Source: Rhineura floridana (taxonomy: Eukaryota; Chordata; Lepidosauria; Squamata; Rhineuridae). Taken from it: a stretch of 64,000 nt of DNA. How positions within the stretch are numbered: position 1 is the stretch's first letter; every line of letters starts with the position of its first letter. The notes under the pieces are model-generated. The model did no database searches, had not been told where the DNA came from, and saw only the letters and a program-made list of their open reading frames with translations. Made by a program: the position numbers and the translations under genes. Location: assembly GCF_030035675.1 (NCBI RefSeq), contig NC_084482.1:219565943-219629942 (forward strand), read 5' to 3'. Below, in pieces: positions 44,931 to 57,800 of this stretch.

Positions 44931-45847
44931 TTAAGAATCAGATGCCATTTTTATTTTTGTTGTCAGATGCTCCTTTGTATTCAGATCAGGCCTCAGCACA
45001 ATAATGTAGCACTTGGGAATGAAGATGCAGCCCAGAAGGCCAGCACTGGAGGCCAAAATAGAGAAGACCTGCACGGCTACCATGTATTTCCCCTTCGTGC
45101 TCAGGTAGGTGGGCACAAAGGAGACCCAAACACTGCAGAAGACCAGCATGCTGAAGGTGATCAGCTTGGCTTCATTGAAGGCCCCAGGCAGCTTCCTGGC
45201 AAGGAAAGCCACCGTAAAGCAGATGGCAGCCAGGAAGCCCATGTAGCCAAGGGAACCATAAAACATGGCAATGGACCCTTCGTTGCATTGCAGGATGATC
45301 CCCCCAGGTTGGGAGTGCATATCAGAGTCTGGAAAGGGTGGAGAGATCCCCAACCAGATGGTACAGATGACAACTTGGACAGTGGAACAGGAAATGACAA
45401 TGGAATTGCCCAGACTCTTCCCCAGCCATTTCCGCACCCTGTTCCCTGGCTTTGTGGCCAGGAAGGCTAGCACCACAGTGATGGTTTTTGCCAACACAGA
45501 AGTGACGGCAACTGAGAAGATGATGCTGAAGGCTGTTTGTCTGAGAAGACAGGTCACTTTCCTTGGCTGGCCTATGAACAGGAAGGAAGACCAAAAGGAA
45601 AGCAGGAGAGAGATGAGGAGGATGAAGGAGAGGTCCCGGTTGTTGGCTTTGACTATGGGGGTTTCTAGAAATTTAATGAAGATTCCTAACACAATTCCTG
45701 TGGTTAAAGCGAAGAACAGGGAAATGGAAGCTAAGATGATCCCCAAATGTTCTTCATAAGCCAGGAAGGTGATAATCTTGGGGATACACTGATCTTGGTC
45801 GATGTTTGGATATTGATCTTCTGGACATTTGGTGCAATGGTCTGCAT
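44931..45847 (-). CDS. VMN2R: V2R gene B exon 6 (seven-transmembrane domain)
   Basis: 917 bp. Starts [20 protein letters not shown], then seven membrane segments, and ends KIKMASDS-stop. Acceptor CTACACAG. Confidence 0.95.
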
Positions 45848-48800
45848 CTGTGTAGGAAAAAATGAGTGGTTTCAGCATTGCTTACATCCAAAATCAATTT
45901 TAATCTATTAGATCTTTAAAAAGATGCTGATGTGGGAGAAGTCATAAAATCAAAATGCATAATAAGGAGGGGAAGGCAAACATCTATTTATTTATTTATT
46001 TAGTTGGTTAGTTAGTTAGTGTTTACACTTAATCTTATTTTTCCTCCAATGACCCAAAGTGGGGCACAAGGTTGTTCATGCGCTCTATCGTCAAAACTAC
46101 CTTGTGTTACAGGATAAGCCTGAGAAAATGTGATTGGTCCAAGATTACCCAATGAGTTGCATAGCTGAGAGGGAATTTGAACCCAGGCCCCTTGTGTTCT
46201 AGTGCAACTCTCTGACAGAGGACATGCTTTGTACTCAGAATGTGCCCTCACCAATAAAAAAAAAAGGATTTCAGTTGGTGGGGCCAGGAAATTTCCTCTG
46301 TGAGACTTTCCATAGTAGACAAAAACAGAGCAAGGTGGATCACTTGGCAGAAAGACAGATTCCTGCATTTTTCAAATCTGGAAGTGACAGGTGGGTAACC
46401 CACCATTACTTCAGAGAAAATAAGACTAGCATAGAAAAAATCTACATGTTAGAGGTAAACCGTATTCTTCCTCCAAGGAACTCAGGGTACCACCTATGTG
46501 AGGATCATGAGGCTGAGTGTTAACAAATGGCCTGAGGCAGTAAGAGCCTTTGTTCCTAAGCAGAGGTCTGCACTTTGGTCTGGTCCATCCATTCCATCCA
46601 TCAGGCTCCTTCCAAGGAAGTTCTATGATGTTTCAAACCACAAACGCCGACCCTTCATGCAGCCTCCCTCTCTTATCACAGTCTTCCTGTCCCTGGGGCC
46701 CTCCAGATGTTTGGGGCTACAGTGCTCATTAGCCCCAGCCATCATGACTGCACTGGTTGGGGCTGATGAAAACTGTGTAGGAATTTGAAATGCTATCAGT
46801 TCGGGGTCTTAATTAAAAAATATAAAGGGGCTGTAACAACAGCTTTTGAGAAGCCTGACGACATGAGTAGAATAGTAAAATTCACCCACACACACTCAGT
46901 GAGATTTGTAAGAATTGCATTGCATTTGGAAACTTGCAAACTCACTGTGACTTTCTGTAGCTCAGTTGGCATTTGGAATAAACCAAGGTCAAGAGAAATA
47001 TGGAACTCCATGGCGCAGAGTGTTAAGCTGCGGTAATGCAGCCGAAAGCTCTGCTCATGGCCGGAGTTCGATTCCAATGGAAGGAGGAAGTCGAATCTCC
47101 GATAAAAGGGGTCAAGGTCCACTCCATCGTCAGCAAAATGAGTACCCGGCATATGCTGGGGGGTAAAGAAAGGCCGGGGAAGGAACTGGTAATCCCACCC
47201 CATATATACGGTCTGCCTAGTAAACGTCGCAAGACATCACCCTAAGAGTCGGAAACGACTTGCACTACAAGTGCGGGGACACCTTTACCTTTACTGGCAC
47301 AAAGACGCTATGGAGCCCTGAAGTATTTGTAATGGTTTACGCAGAAATTCTAAGGGGGATCTGGTTTTGACGGAATTTGATAGAGACCCTGGGACTCGGA
47401 TACCCTCTTAATAATACAAGGAAGTGAGTGTGGGAAGGAATGAGACCACCTGAGCCCTTTTTTGGAAGTCTGTAAGGGGTTCAGGTATCATATAAGCAAA
47501 ACTTGAAAACCCACAGCAGGTTTTACATTTGTGACTGGTGTATGGAGTAGGTAAATGAAGGGAATTTAGTCAAAGCTTGAGTGAATAAAGCTTCATAGAA
47601 TGCAGAGGTAGTATTTTAAAACAAGTAAAACCGAAAGTAAATTAAAGTAGAAATATTAAAAGCCTCTGGATGAGAGCATAGTAATAGCTGTTACCCAAGC
47701 AGGCAAGGTGCATCCATTTGAACGGAGCAAGCAGAAATGATGATGTTCATGCCAAAGCCTGATATGCATCTGTGCGTGTCTGTGTGTCAAACGTAACATG
47801 TAAACTACATTTAATATAGGTGCTTTGCATAAATAAAATTTATAGTGTTAGGGGTTCAAGATGATAATAAAATACTAAAGGTACATTGCAAAGAAAGGGG
47901 GAGACAGTGAAGGTCATGTTCAGGTCATGACAATTGGCAGTTGAGCGTTGGAAAGTCCAAAAGTCATGTGAAAAGCAGAATCAAAAGTAGCAGTTAGCCA
48001 CAAGGTTAGCCACAAAAAGGGAACCTAGTGAATACTTTGTGATCAACAACATACCATAGTCAGGGGTGGACATTTCCCAGGAAAAGGAGATGTCATGGAC
48101 CAATTAACTTTAGAATTTTACCATCAATTAATACATTATCAGGTATGATGGTAGATCTTCTGTGAGGATGTATAAGTCCTGCACACAAGGAAGCTGGGTC
48201 ACACTCCGGACTTCTGAAGGCAGGATCCATGTTGCCTGAGCCTAATGACTTGGGCCTGGACATTGCTTTTGGAACATCAATGTGTCCCTTTGCTGGTTGG
48301 ATGGATATGAAGGATCTTTCTTACCTAAGTTGCTTCAGAGCTAGTAAGTAAATATTTTATTTGGCTTGCTGACTGAGAGTGAGCGTGCATGCTTGCATTT
48401 TTCTTTTTCTTGTCTTTAGTAAAGCATTGATATCTTATGTCCATTGGTTTAGCTTTACTTGCACTAAACAGGGCAAATTAGGGCACTTGAAGGAAAGGGG
48501 TGTTGGCTGGCAAAGCAGAGGCTAGGGTTCTTTGGCCTCTGGGCTGGCCGCGAGCCCTCCTCAGACAGGACTAAGAAGTGAGACTACTTTTAGCTATTGT
48601 TGCAGAGGTCCATTAGTAAGCACCCTGTGCACACAATTGCCAAACCTACACCTACGTTTGGGGGGAGAGGAGGAAAGATGTCGGTGGGTTGGGGTTGTTT
48701 AGGGTACCCTCTGGGCTTCCCTGGATCCATCTAAATTCAGTGCTTTAAAATCCTCCTACAACTGTTGTCCAACACATCTGCTGGAGGACAGGCTGCCTTA

Positions 48801-51800
48801 CCCATTCCTGGAAGGCTTTGCTAAAGGGTTTTTAAGGAACAGGAGAATGAACCAAAGGTAGAATAGGGGTGATCTGCTCAATAAAAAAACAGGGGGTTGT
48901 CCTGGTGAAGTGGCCTTTATTTATGTTCTGAACTTTGCACATCAACTTTACTGCTAAGTAACCTCTGCTTGTCTGACACGGAATCACAGCATGTTGAGGA
49001 GGATTCTCAGCATATTTTTATGTTCACTGAAATTCCCAATCTGAGTCAATCCCTGCAATTGCATGAGGGATCTTGTGGCACATGTGCAAACCAGAGAAAT
49101 TATCATAGGTACCCCGCAGTGCAGCACACACCTCAGTCTGTTTTATTGGCTGCCCCAGATTGCTTCTCTCAGTGAAAGGAGGGAAGGGATAAATCTGTGG
49201 GCGCATCATGCTGGTGATCCCTGTACAAAGCAGAGCATGGAGGGCATAGGTTAAATTAGAGAAGAGAGATGCATTCTGGGCAATGCATGATGAATCCTCC
49301 CCCTGATCTCAGCTTGGTAGCCCAAAGGTGATAAAAATTGCAGAAACCAAGACATTATCCATATTCAGAAATGTCTTTAGAATCATCACAGAAAGGGTCT
49401 CGGAGTGAATCTTTGTCCTATTTCTATCCTGCCAAGGACATCTTGGACTCCACCATCTCCCTTGGAGTCACCCACCTTCCTGAGTGGAGATTGTCCCTTC
49501 CGCACAAGGAGCGCAAGCATAGCAGCAAACCGGCTCTCCCTCTTGAACCACCTTCTTGTATCCAGGGCGACAGCTTTCAGTACACCTGGAGCGAGGCACG
49601 GTCTAGCCACAAAGAGAAGAAGGTGCACCAAGGGGAAAGGTTTAGGAGTATGTGTGTTTATGGAAATAGTTCTTAGAGTTTGGAAAGGACAGCAAAGGAT
49701 CTCCTGTCCCTGTAACCCCAGGCTCACCCTCCCCCAATCCCGGAAATACGTTGGATGCAGAACAGCACGAAAAGGAAACCTTTTTGGTGTGGTTGCTTGC
49801 TTCTTTGAACATCTGTATCCTGCTCATTTTTGTCTCTCTAATCCCTCCTTGTCTCATTTTCAGTCTTAATCTGTATCTCTCTTTGCACTTCCTCCTTCCC
49901 ACAAAGTCTCTTATCTCCACCGTCAACCAGACTTTCACTTCTGCCTCCTTCCAGCTACCTGCAACCTTGATTTCTCCTGATTTCAAAGTCATAACTGTCT
50001 TTTCTCTCGGCTCTCTGTCCAGAGCGACTTCCTTTCTCCTCCTCAATCTCTTTCCCATTTGTTCTTTCTGTCCTTCATGTTTAAAGTCACCCTTACTTTC
50101 TCTCTAATCACCTTCCGTTCTTCTTCTGCATCATCTCTCACACACTATGCCACACAGTGTTTGCTCAATCGTAGCTTCTCAGCTCCTTTAACCCACTTCT
50201 TTGTCAGTCCATCTTGGGACCCACAGCTTTATCTCCACCTGCAGTCCTTTGGACGTTTCTCTGGCATCGGGATTTCCTCCCCATCTACTGACACACCCTA
50301 ATGACAACAGAATATGAGCTCCGAGGACTGATGATGCTACTGCTTCATCTCTCATTCCAAACATCATCTTCATCTTCATCATTATTAAATTTCCCATCTT
50401 TCCTCCAAGGAGCTTGAGGCGGCATCCAGGGATCTCTCCCACATTCAATTTTATCCCCAAAACAACCCTATTGGGTAGGTTAGGCAGAAAGTCTGTGACC
50501 TGCTCAAGGTCACCCAGTGAACTTCACCATGGCTGAGTGGGGATAAGAACATAAGAACATAGGAAGAGCCTGCTGGATCAGGCCAGTGGCCCATCTAGTC
50601 CAGCATCCTGTTCTCACAGTGGCCAACCAGGTGCCTGGGGGAAGCCCACAAGCAGGACCCGAGTACAAGAACACTCTCCCCTCCTGAGGCTTCCGGCAAC
50701 TGGTTTTCAGAAGCACGCTGCCTCTGACTAGGGCGGCAGAGCACAGCCATCATAGCTTGGGATTAGAGGGTAATAGATGTTACGTGGAATACAAGTGTCC
50801 TCTACCTTTTTAAACCATGTTGGCCACACAATGGCTTCTGGGTCAATGGTGAACTTTATGTCAGTGGATGCTACTCTCTCTACGCTCCCAATTTTCACTC
50901 TAACACGAGACTCATTGGGAAACATCACCCAGTTCTCAATATTGAAGGTGGCCGGCAGCTCCCCATTCTCATCCAAATACAGTCCGCCTATGGAAGTATT
51001 TGAAAACTGGATTTCTCTTAAGAAATGGTGAAGCTGGAATGACAGAGGAAACACCAGCATTAAGAAAGCATGAAAGCATGTTGGATATCTCAGCCCTGCT
51101 CACTCTGAGCTTTTCTGAACTGTGGCCAGTGCACATCTCATTTGGACTCATAAGTTCTATTCGGGTATTCTATTTTATTTATTAAAACATTCATAGACCA
51201 CATTTCATGGAAAATAAGGCAGTTTTAAGGGTAAGATCAACTCAAAAGGCGATAAAATACTTTTTAAAAACCCTCATTTACAATAGGTACCCAAACCTTC
51301 TTTCTAATAGAGATGGTATTATTACGGCAGATGCCCGCTATTCTTTAGAGAAGGTTTTTTCACAGCAAGGTCACTGCAGAGAGTGTCCTCATAGGTCTAC
51401 TCACAGTCAGGAACAGCATATGAATGCGATGTTCAGCTGTGCCAAGAAGTAATACACTTTTGTTTCAACAAGCAACATGAATACCACTCTCCTGTAGATT
51501 ATCTTTTGTAGTTCTCTGTTTCATATCCTCCATAGTTTTGTATTTTTTTTTTTAAAAAAAACTATTTTTAGCTGTTCTTATCTTGTTGTTTCAATATATT
51601 GTAAACCTCCTGGTGATTTTTTGACAGAGGGGGAGAACTGGAGAGCTCAACTTTAGCTGAGAAAGATAGATCTCTCTCAGGAAACCAGGGAGAAGACACT
51701 GGATAGGGGAGTCTTCTGACATAATCATAGCAGGCAAAAAGGTTGATCACCACCAGGAGCCTCACAAATTGGATTTGCCTCAGGAATGGGCAATAGCTTT

Positions 51801-54800
51801 TCCTCACCACTATATTTTGGAATGGACTCAGGATAATAATGATAATGATGATTCCAGAATTTGGGGGATGAGTTGCAGTTTGCAAAAAGGGAAAGGAAAT
51901 ACCTGCCATGGCTGCAGCCTTTGAGATTCCAACCTGCCTCCTGCACCCACCATCAACATCTGCTTTGATCTAGATGAATACGCTGCATTTAAGGCATGTG
52001 CAACGGCTTGGACACTGAAGTAAGTGCTGTAGCTGTCTTGAGACAGGGTACTCTCCACCTCCTCCTGGGGCAGCATATCCAGCTTCTCCTCCTCTGTGCA
52101 TCTTGTCCAACCTCTCACGGACAACACATGCTTTGAATATAAACAACTAAATGCTTTCTTGGAAAACAGATGGAAAAGATACACATTTGGTTCATAGTAC
52201 TCGTGTTTGGTCCTTATTTTGGTCTTCATTACAAAAGACAAAGAACCATGGAAGTATTGGAAGAGTTCAGGTCCAGCAGACAAGTTCATGTTGATGTCCT
52301 GAAACCCTGTTGTGACCCAGACTTTTGCCCCATTTCCCCCCTCAAAGCTTCTTTGCAGTGTTATGATTGAAATCAATCCCCTGTGAGTGTTTTCATAGTA
52401 AACAAATACACTAATTTGTCTCCATATGAGAAATGGCTTACTCTCGCTGAGTATTTTGTGCAGATCCTTTTCTGATAGCTGTTTTGATATGGCAACACAA
52501 ATTCCACTGCTGATCATCAGAGGTCTCATGGCACTCAAGAACCTTTCTCCATTCTCATTGTCTGGAGCAACGAGACCGATCCACGTCCAACCAAAATGCA
52601 GGAGCAACTTGACAATCCCTGGGTATTGTGTTTCTTCCCTGGGGACCAGCCGGTAGACAAAAGGGAACTGGGTTTTGTCATCAATAGTCTGAGCAGTAAA
52701 GCCATAGCTGATCTAATGAGGAAATTAGGAACAGATATTTAACAACCTGAATGATAAATATCTAACAAATATTTTTGCTGCCTGATGCTAATAGTTTTCG
52801 TCTGAAACATCTGGAGGGTGCCAGGTTGGCAGAGGCTGAGGGAAGAAGAAAGAACCCTGGAACCACAGCTCAGGATTTTCTCACCTATTGATGTTGCTTA
52901 TTGACTCTCCTAGAGAGAAAGAGGAATTTTATGCAGCTGAAGTTCTCCTCTGTCTCTGTGTGCCCCCCCCCGCCATTCATACCTGTGGGATTTTGTAGAT
53001 GCCTGACCTGGTTGAAATCTCTTTTGAGATGACAGAATTGGCTCCTTCAAGAACAGCCAGCAAATGATTCCATTTTCCACAGGCATAGTTTGGAATATTG
53101 CTTTCCCCACCCGCAAGTAGGTCTGTCATGGCATCAGAAGTCATCCTTGCATCAAAGTAGTTCTCATACAGATTGTATCCCAGGGTGATGTTGGGTAAGA
53201 GCCTGGGATCTCGATTGATCTCATGAAGTGTGAACAAGAAGGACAAGATGTGCCAGTAGAACCTAGGTGATGAACTGCAATCAATCAATCAATTATTAAG
53301 TGTCAAACTACTGTTCAGGAATTAATTAAAACAAACATTATTTGATCCCCAAGTAATGATTTGTATGTTTGTAGAAGGGTGGGGGATAAGAAGAGGCATA
53401 ATATTGCTGCAAGGTGGAAATCCATTTGCCACTTAAGAATAAAAATGGGGAGATATGCATGCTCCATTGCAGAAGAGGAGAAGCACCCATACTTCAAAGA
53501 ATTATATATAATATATATACGGAAGGTTCATGAAATACAGGGAAATTGCTGCGAGGGCCGCAGCTGCTTCAGTGGTCTTTTTCCTTGAAAGGGGGTGCCT
53601 GTATGCCATTTTCCTGAAATTTACATCTCAGCCTATAGTCTAGGAAGAGAATAAAGCTGCAATCTGAACTCAGTTTACCTGTCAGGAAGTCCTGTTTAAT
53701 CAGTAGGACTTACTGATTTATGTGTCAGTAGAAATGATTATCATCATGCTGAAAGTCAGTAAATATCACTTTCAGCCTGGCTAGTTATGGGCAGTCCAGC
53801 CCTTTTGTGAAACAAACCATCAGGAGACTGCAAGGACTTTTTGTGCCCTTTCTTTGACTTTCTCTTGTGCAAGTGAAATCAGCTGAGACTAGGCACAGCG
53901 ACGAGGGAGAATCCTAAAGATTGTGGACTGATGTCAGGGGGAGACAGAGAAAAAAAATCTCAGAGCCAAATTGTGTCCCCAGATGCATTGCACTTGATTA
54001 AGCTTGCAATTGCATATATTATTTTGGACCTGAGGTGGTCTCAGGCTATGGTCTGAAGGCACATGAGCCCAGCACACTGAAGCTAAGCAGGGCAGGTCTG
54101 GTCAGTGCTTGGATGGGAGACAGCCTGGGAACCATATGTAAGCCGCCTTGGGTTTCTATCAAGAAAAGAAAAGTGGGGTATAGATGTAATAAATAAATTC
54201 TTGGGTAGATTCCGTTAAGAGACAAAAAACTCTCCAAGTAACATTGCACCCAGCTATAAAGGACAGACCTGCAGAAGCACATTTGTCTCTTTTAAGGAAC
54301 CGTTTTGTTGCAAGGGCAGTGCCAGATGTGGCTGGGACACTCATTCTGCTGATACCTTCCAGGAGGTTACTTCAGACTGGAGAATGTAAATATAAAAAAA
54401 AAGCTAAATAAAAATCACATGCCCTCCAAAATATCAGAAGAAAATACTTGAAACAAACATCTGATTCTCAAGCCAGAGCACTCACTCACTCCTCCCCACT
54501 CTCCAAATGTTCAATTGCACAATGGATTTGGTTCTGCTGACTAAAGAAGAGATTTAGGGCTGGTTCACACAGAGTTTTAGTGTGGGTCTGGTGCTACTCA
54601 CAGCCCCTTTTAATTTGGTTCGCATGACATGCCTGGCAACCAGCAGCTAAAACACAGTTTCCCCTTTAAATCCAACATAAAAACATGCTGTTTTAATCTG
54701 AAAACGGAAGGGGAAAACGTCTCCAGTTCTGTATCTCTAGGGGTTTGTAGATGCTTTAATCCAATGCTTCCCTTCTCCACGCCCACTCCCTTCCCCTCCC

Positions 54801-57800
54801 TTTGTTCATGTCACTTCCTGATTGGCTGCTGGCTCCCATTCTGCAAGCCTGCATGGTCATTAGGAAGCTACGTGATCGATCCTTTCCCTTCAGTATGAAT
54901 GAAAAGCACCGTGTTTGAAGCTGGCTTTGAGCCCCCTATGTGGACTGTGCAAACAGAAAACAAAGGTAAAAGCAGCATTTTTGCTATGATGTTTTGCTCC
55001 ATGTGGATAAGCCCTTAATGCAAACACTTGCAACCTTTATACTAGACTAGGGTTGCCAGGTCCATGGCCTGAGACTGATCCTGTATATTTAGGAGAAGAG
55101 AAGGTCAGCCAAGTGCAGGTGTTCTTGCAATACTGTAATGGGAAAAACCACAAAGTGGAATTCTCTCTGCTCCCTCCACAACTTTTAAAGATACAGAAGA
55201 CCTCTTGGAGGCTGGGCCTGGCAACCAGGAGGTCTTCTGTATCTTTAAAAGTTGGACAGGGGGAAGGGAGATTGCCACCTTGTGGTTTTTCCCATTACAG
55301 AGTTGCAAAAACACCTGCACTTGGCTGACTCTCTCTTCTCCTAAATATACAGGATCAGTCTCAGGCCATGGACCTGGCAACCCTATACTAGACAATTAGG
55401 CTGGGGACAGAAGGGAGAGCTGTGCACTGGCATCTGTGTTGAGACCACTAAGACCAAGCCATCTTAGCTGCAGCCTGTGCCTAAGCAAAGGGGCTGTTCT
55501 TTTGGTGGTAAAGATGCCACAATCCCCTCATTCGCCATTCAGATGTGATTCTTCCTGGATTAGATGCTATCTCAGTGTTCATGCAATCCCCAGCTGTTCT
55601 CAAAATGGCAACAAGAGTCAAGTATGGGGATTGTTTTGCCAGGGATGGCAGGAAGGGGTTGAAAATAGGAGATGTCCCTGGTAATTAGGAGCACATGATT
55701 ACACCTATACTTCAGGGGCGTCCCTACCGGGGTGCGGAGTGTGCAGCCCGCACCCGGGTGTCACCATGAGGGGGGTGACACCCAGAGCCATCCTGCCCCG
55801 TGCCGTTGCCTGGCAAGTCTGCGCCGACTCCTCCTCGGAGGCGGGCAGGCGGGCGGACAGGTGAGAGCGGGAGCAGGAGCAGCGTCGGTGGGGCGAGGGA
55901 GGCGCACCGGCATTCTAGGCCTTCTGCAGCTGGGTGCCCTCCAGCGTGCGTCCTCCCAGGGGCATAGACAGGGTAGCTGGCCTTGAGTGCGTGTGCGCAA
56001 GTGCGCGTGCACAAGCCCAGCCACCTCGTCCATGCCCCTGGGAGGGCGCGCACCGGAGGTCCGCACCCCCCTGCACTCCTGCTAGTGACGCCACTGCTAT
56101 ACTTGAATGAAGTCTGATGGACTGAAGGGAGGAAGGATTGAAAAAGTGGAATAATGAGGTACAGTAGGGCCCTGCTTTATGGCGTTCCATTTTCCGGCGT
56201 TCTGCTGATGCGGCGGCTTTCAATTAGGGGAAATTCCCTGTTTTAAAGCTGATTTTGCACTTTTGTGGCATTTTTGCGTGACGTGACTGTGATGTTGCTG
56301 CTTATATTGTAAATATGGTAAGTGCTGGTTATATAGAAGACATATGGTAAGTGGAGTGAAAGAGGAAGGGGAGTACATGAGCAATAGAATGCTGGATGAT
56401 TGGCTGAGTGCTTGAATGGCTGGGAGTATAAATGGAAGAATGACAGTTGAATCTGAGAGGTGGTGAATTGGAGGTGGGGGTGTTTGGAGGTGAATTGTGA
56501 GGTGCAGGTTGGAGAGAGGTGGATGTTGGAGGGTTGTTGTTGTTGAGAGTGAGTCGGAGTTCTGAGGCAATTAGTAAGAAGTCAAGTACATGTCAGAACA
56601 TATATGAAACCATAAGCTTGTCAACAAAGTAATTAAGTAATCTTGTTATTTCTAGTTCTTAATAAATATTTCTTGGTTAAACAAAAGCCTGATTCCTTCA
56701 GCTGGGATACACATACCAGGGGGAATAGCAAAGTAACCAAGGCTGAACAGTTGTATCGAATGGTGGCAGCGGCGGATCAGAGGAAAGTGCATCCAGTCCC
56801 ACAGAGAAACCCAGGGCTGTAAGCTTCAGTGCAAGAGTCTGCAGGGTTTTTTGGGAATTACCTATACCCATAGACACAAGGTATCGAGATAGCCTGGCAG
56901 AGACTAAGGCACAGTCTAAAGGTTATAAGAGATACAGAGTGTGGGGTAGTAAGGCCTAGCAGGGGGATTTGTTGAAATCTGTGCTAGAGCTGTAAAGGGT
57001 AAGAATAAACCTGACGTTCCTATCTGCTGGTAGCCACAAAGTGAGAGCTTCACAGGTGGTGCCGGGGAAGGACATCACATGACCCATTATAGTCAATCGG
57101 TTCTGCTTTATGGCGATTTCTGCTTTACGGCGGGGGGCCTGGTCCCTAACCTGCCGTATAAGTGGGGCCCTACTGTAATCCCCTGGCCTTCTATATTTTA
57201 CTTATTCATTTCATTTCAAGTATTTTTATCCTACTCTTCTGCCAAAAAAAAAAAAAAAAATCCCCCAGAGCAGCTTATAAATGTCATTTTTAAGACAGTC
57301 CCTGTCCTCAGACTTATAGTTTAAAGACAGAACATAAAAGGAAAGAGGATTAGGAGGAAGGAGGAAAGGTTTAAGTTTGCTAAGAGGGATTTTCCCCTGA
57401 GCTGCTGGGTTAGGAAGGAAGCCCATTCTACCCTCTCATCCAATGCAAAGCCTGGCATCTACTTGCGTGTAGGAAGCCATACAACTTGGGTTAATTCAGT
57501 GCATGGTTTTGATCCCTGATCAGACTCATTTGCATTCCTGTGTCACATTCTTCAACAGGCAACACAGCAGAATATCAGGGAGAGTGGTTTACTGTGGATG
57601 AATAAGGAAAACAGAAAATAGGACAGTGTGGCCAGTGGCCAGATACGATGGGAGCAGCTACATCTGGAGGGCTACAGGCTGCCCAGCCCTGAAACAGGGG
57701 CTACTTCCCTGGTAAATTGGACCACTTGAGAAGAAGGGAGACATAATGCCCATCTGCAGATAATCACTTACCGCTCAAGCCTGATTAAAGGGGTTTGGGA

